Source: Penelope pileata
Taxonomy: Eukaryota; Chordata; Aves; Galliformes; Cracidae
Length of the DNA: 64,000 bases
Direction of reading: 5' to 3'
Assembly (NCBI GenBank): GCA_013396635.1
Contig: WBMW01002269.1
Coordinates: 62,001 to 126,000, forward strand
Below are positions 61,835-64,000 of this stretch, piece by piece. Position numbers and translations under genes: made by a program. Under the pieces are notes generated by a model. That model was not told the origin of the DNA and ran no database searches. It saw only the letters and a list, made by a program, of their open reading frames with translations. The stretch's first letter is position 1; every line of letters starts with the position of its first letter.

Positions 61835-61857
61835 AAATTTTTCAGTCAGAATTTATA

Positions 61858-62036
61858 CTTACTGAAGCCAAGTTGGCTGTCAGAAATCAGCTCTCTTCTT
61901 TCCATGTACCTTTGCATATTTTCTAGGAGGATCTGCTCCACAGTCTTGCAGGCACAGAGGTGAGATTGAGTGGACTGCAGTTTCCTAGGTCTTCCTCTTT
62001 CACCTTTTCAAAAATGGCAGTTATGTTTCCCCTTTT
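61858..62036 (-). mobile_element. Inverted CR1 ORF2 segment (RT domain)
   Basis: On the minus strand it translates to CR1 reverse-transcriptase sequence, including a LGNCSPLNLTSVPA-type motif and then QILLENMQRYMERRELISDS. In CR1 order this part lies upstream of the sense segment that begins at 62037. It is therefore best read as the inverted 5' part of the same insertion. The reading is open but shifted in places. Confidence 0.8.
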
Positions 62037-62922
62037 CACAAGCTGAGTGGTGCCATTGACAAGTTAGAAGGAAGGTATGCCACCCAGAGGGACCTTGACA
62101 AACTCAAAAGGTGGGCCCGTGTGAACCTAATGAGGTTCAACACAGCATGGATAGAAGTAATCCCAGATACGTATACAGATTGGGAGAAGAGATCCTTAAG
62201 AGTAGCCCTGAGAAGAAAGACCTGGGGGTCCTCGTGGATGAAAAACTTAACGTGACCCAGCAGCGTGCTTTTGCAGCTCAGAAGGCCAACCGTATTCTGG
62301 GCTCCATCGGGAGAGGAGTGGCCAGCAGGGAGAGGGAGGCGATTGTCCCTCTCTACTTGGCCCTCGTGAGGCCCCATCTGGAGTACTGCGTCTAGGTCTG
62401 AGGCCCCCAACACAGGATAGATGTGGAATTGTTGGAGAGGGTTCAGAGGAGGGCCACAAAGATGGTCAGAGGGCTGGAGCACCTCCTCTACGAGGATAGA
62501 CTGAGGGAGCTGGGCTTGTTCAGCCTGGAGAAGAGAAGGCTGCAGGGAGACCTCATAGCGGCCTTCCAGTATTTAAAAGGAGATTACAAACAGGAAGGAA
62601 ACCAACTTTTCACAAGGGTAGACAGTGATAGGACAAGGGGGAATGGTTTTAAGCTTAAGGAGGGAAGGATTAGATTAGACATCAGAGGAAAGTTCTTTAC
62701 CAAGGGTGGTGAGGTGAGGTGCTGGAACAGGCTGCCCAGAGACGTTGTGAATGCCCCATCCATGGAGGTTTTCAAGGCCAGGTTGGATGGGGCCCTGGGC
62801 AATCTGATCTAGTACCAGATCTGGAGGTTAGTGGCCCTGCCTGTGGCAGGGGTATTTGGAGCCTGAGTATCCTTGGTGTCCCTTCCAACTCAGGTCGTTC
62901 CATGATTCTATGATTCTATGAA
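62037..62922 (+). mobile_element. CR1 LINE, 3' 0.9 kb with ORF2 C-terminus and intact tail
   Basis: The frame encodes the ORF2 C-terminal region: KDLGVLVDEKLNVTQQ, AQKANRILGSI, LVRPHLEYCV, ELLERVQRRATKMVRGLEH, DLIAAFQYLKG and WNRLPRDVVNAP, closing with NLI at 62812. Two in-frame stops, TAG at 62393 and TGA at 62399, interrupt it. The 3' end carries ATTCTATGATTCTATG at about 62905-62920. It is the youngest-looking CR1 in the window and cannot be autonomous. Confidence 0.95.
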
Positions 62923-64000
62923 CTGTCAAATAAACAAAGATCAGTCTGAAAAATTAGTGATGTTTGAGCTTAGCATAGAAAGATGTTTGGGAGACAGCTT
63001 TGTTCATGTCAAAATGCTCACTTTAATAGTATTGCTTTGTCAACTATCAGCAGTTCAGGAAGTCAGAGTTTAGCTGTTTCTATGAGTTCTGAACTAACAA
63101 TGAAACTTAAACAGTTTCAATGAAAACATACATTTTAGTACATTTTGGCTCAGTTTTTACCCAGACACATGCACCTGTGCAGGACTCTGACTCTGTGAGA
63201 AACTGAAATTTTTATGCCTTCATGTCAAATGGCCTTTTTTTTCTGGACAAAACTGCTTTAGCTGGAATTTTAGTTTGGATTTGTAATTCAAGAACATTAA
63301 CACCATAGAGAAAGTTATATTTTGTCCTAACATTTTTTTCAGTTTAACTTTTGCACTGCATAAGAGATCACTTTCTGCAGCATTAATTGTTGTCCGTAAA
63401 CAGAGAAGTAGAAATAATCTTAATTCTAAACTCACTTTTTAAATTAACACGAAACACATATTCCAGTCTTCTTCTTAGAATTTGTCTGTAGTCCACAGGT
63501 CTCATTAGAATAAGTCCACGTAAACAGAGGAAAAATGAGGAATTAAATACCTAATCTGTATATGGCAACTATGAATTTGGTCAAATGTGTCTATTAGTAT
63601 ATTAGAACTTAAGTACTAATTGATACAGCAAAGAAAAAAAAAAAAAAAAGAACGTTCTCTGGAGAAATTTTATATCTAGGATGGGCAATCAAGGAGAGAT
63701 AAAAGTCAACAAAAAGACAACAGAAATTTAATTTTCAAGGGAAAAAAGGGAGCCGCTTTTCTTTTCTTTCTTTTTTCTTTTTTTCCCTGAAGAAATATTG
63801 CATCATCATTCCTATGGCTAAACGATCACATTCATGCACTGTCATTTATGCATTGTTTCACTCAGCCTGGAGAAGCACTTACTCAAGAGTGAATCTTTAA
63901 TATACTGAGAGACAAGCAGAGAAGGTGCCACTAGAAATAGATTCTAACAAATTAAATCAAATTTAAAGAATATATCTCTAGCTTAAAACAATGAGTTTAT
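62923..64000. other. Intergenic DNA to window end
   Basis: AT-rich with an A run near 63630-63650. No gene or recognisable mobile element. Confidence 0.8.

Noticed and set aside
62036..62482. 148-codon minus-strand frame
   Set aside because: It is the antisense of the CR1 ORF2 segment, whose sense frame matches known CR1 protein motifs.

Overview
The window is vertebrate nuclear DNA and almost certainly avian. It is AT-rich, split by long introns, and scattered with 5'-truncated CR1 LINE fragments, several ending in the bird-type ATTCTATG octamer repeats. It also holds two internally deleted mariner elements resembling the galliform family Galluhop. A landfowl is plausible, but the species cannot be fixed from the sequence. 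ALDH1A1 is Z-linked in chicken, so Z origin is likely (inference).

Positions 1-31000 hold one gene on the minus strand: ALDH1A1, cytosolic retinal/aldehyde dehydrogenase 1. I resolved twelve coding exons with consistent splice phases. They give 1457 coding bases, residues 1-485 plus two bases of codon 486. The last short exon with the stop codon lies left of position 1. All ALDH catalytic and NAD-binding residues are intact, so the gene looks functional. Upstream of the ATG is a compact promoter with a CCAAT box, a perfect octamer and a TATA-like box, spaced much as described for the human gene.

Positions 31000-64000 are 5' flank and intergenic DNA, probably the side facing ANXA1 by vertebrate synteny. 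I found no confidently recognisable gene there. Contents are CR1 fragments, one mariner element, simple repeats, a polypyrimidine tract, a GC-richer block at 45.1-46.0 kb, and a 550-bp nearly identical direct repeat at 54.6 and 61.3 kb whose left flanks are homologous but much more diverged. A two-exon minus-strand reading at 59.4-59.8 kb has good splice signals and a protein-like translation, and is offered as an unproven candidate gene end. A CR1 copy at 61.86-62.92 kb has an inverted 5' part, as expected from twin priming.

The functional content supported here is therefore one enzyme gene for retinoic-acid synthesis and aldehyde detoxification, with its promoter. The rest is mobile-element debris and unassigned intergenic DNA. 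No operon-like, CRISPR, rRNA or tRNA feature was seen.
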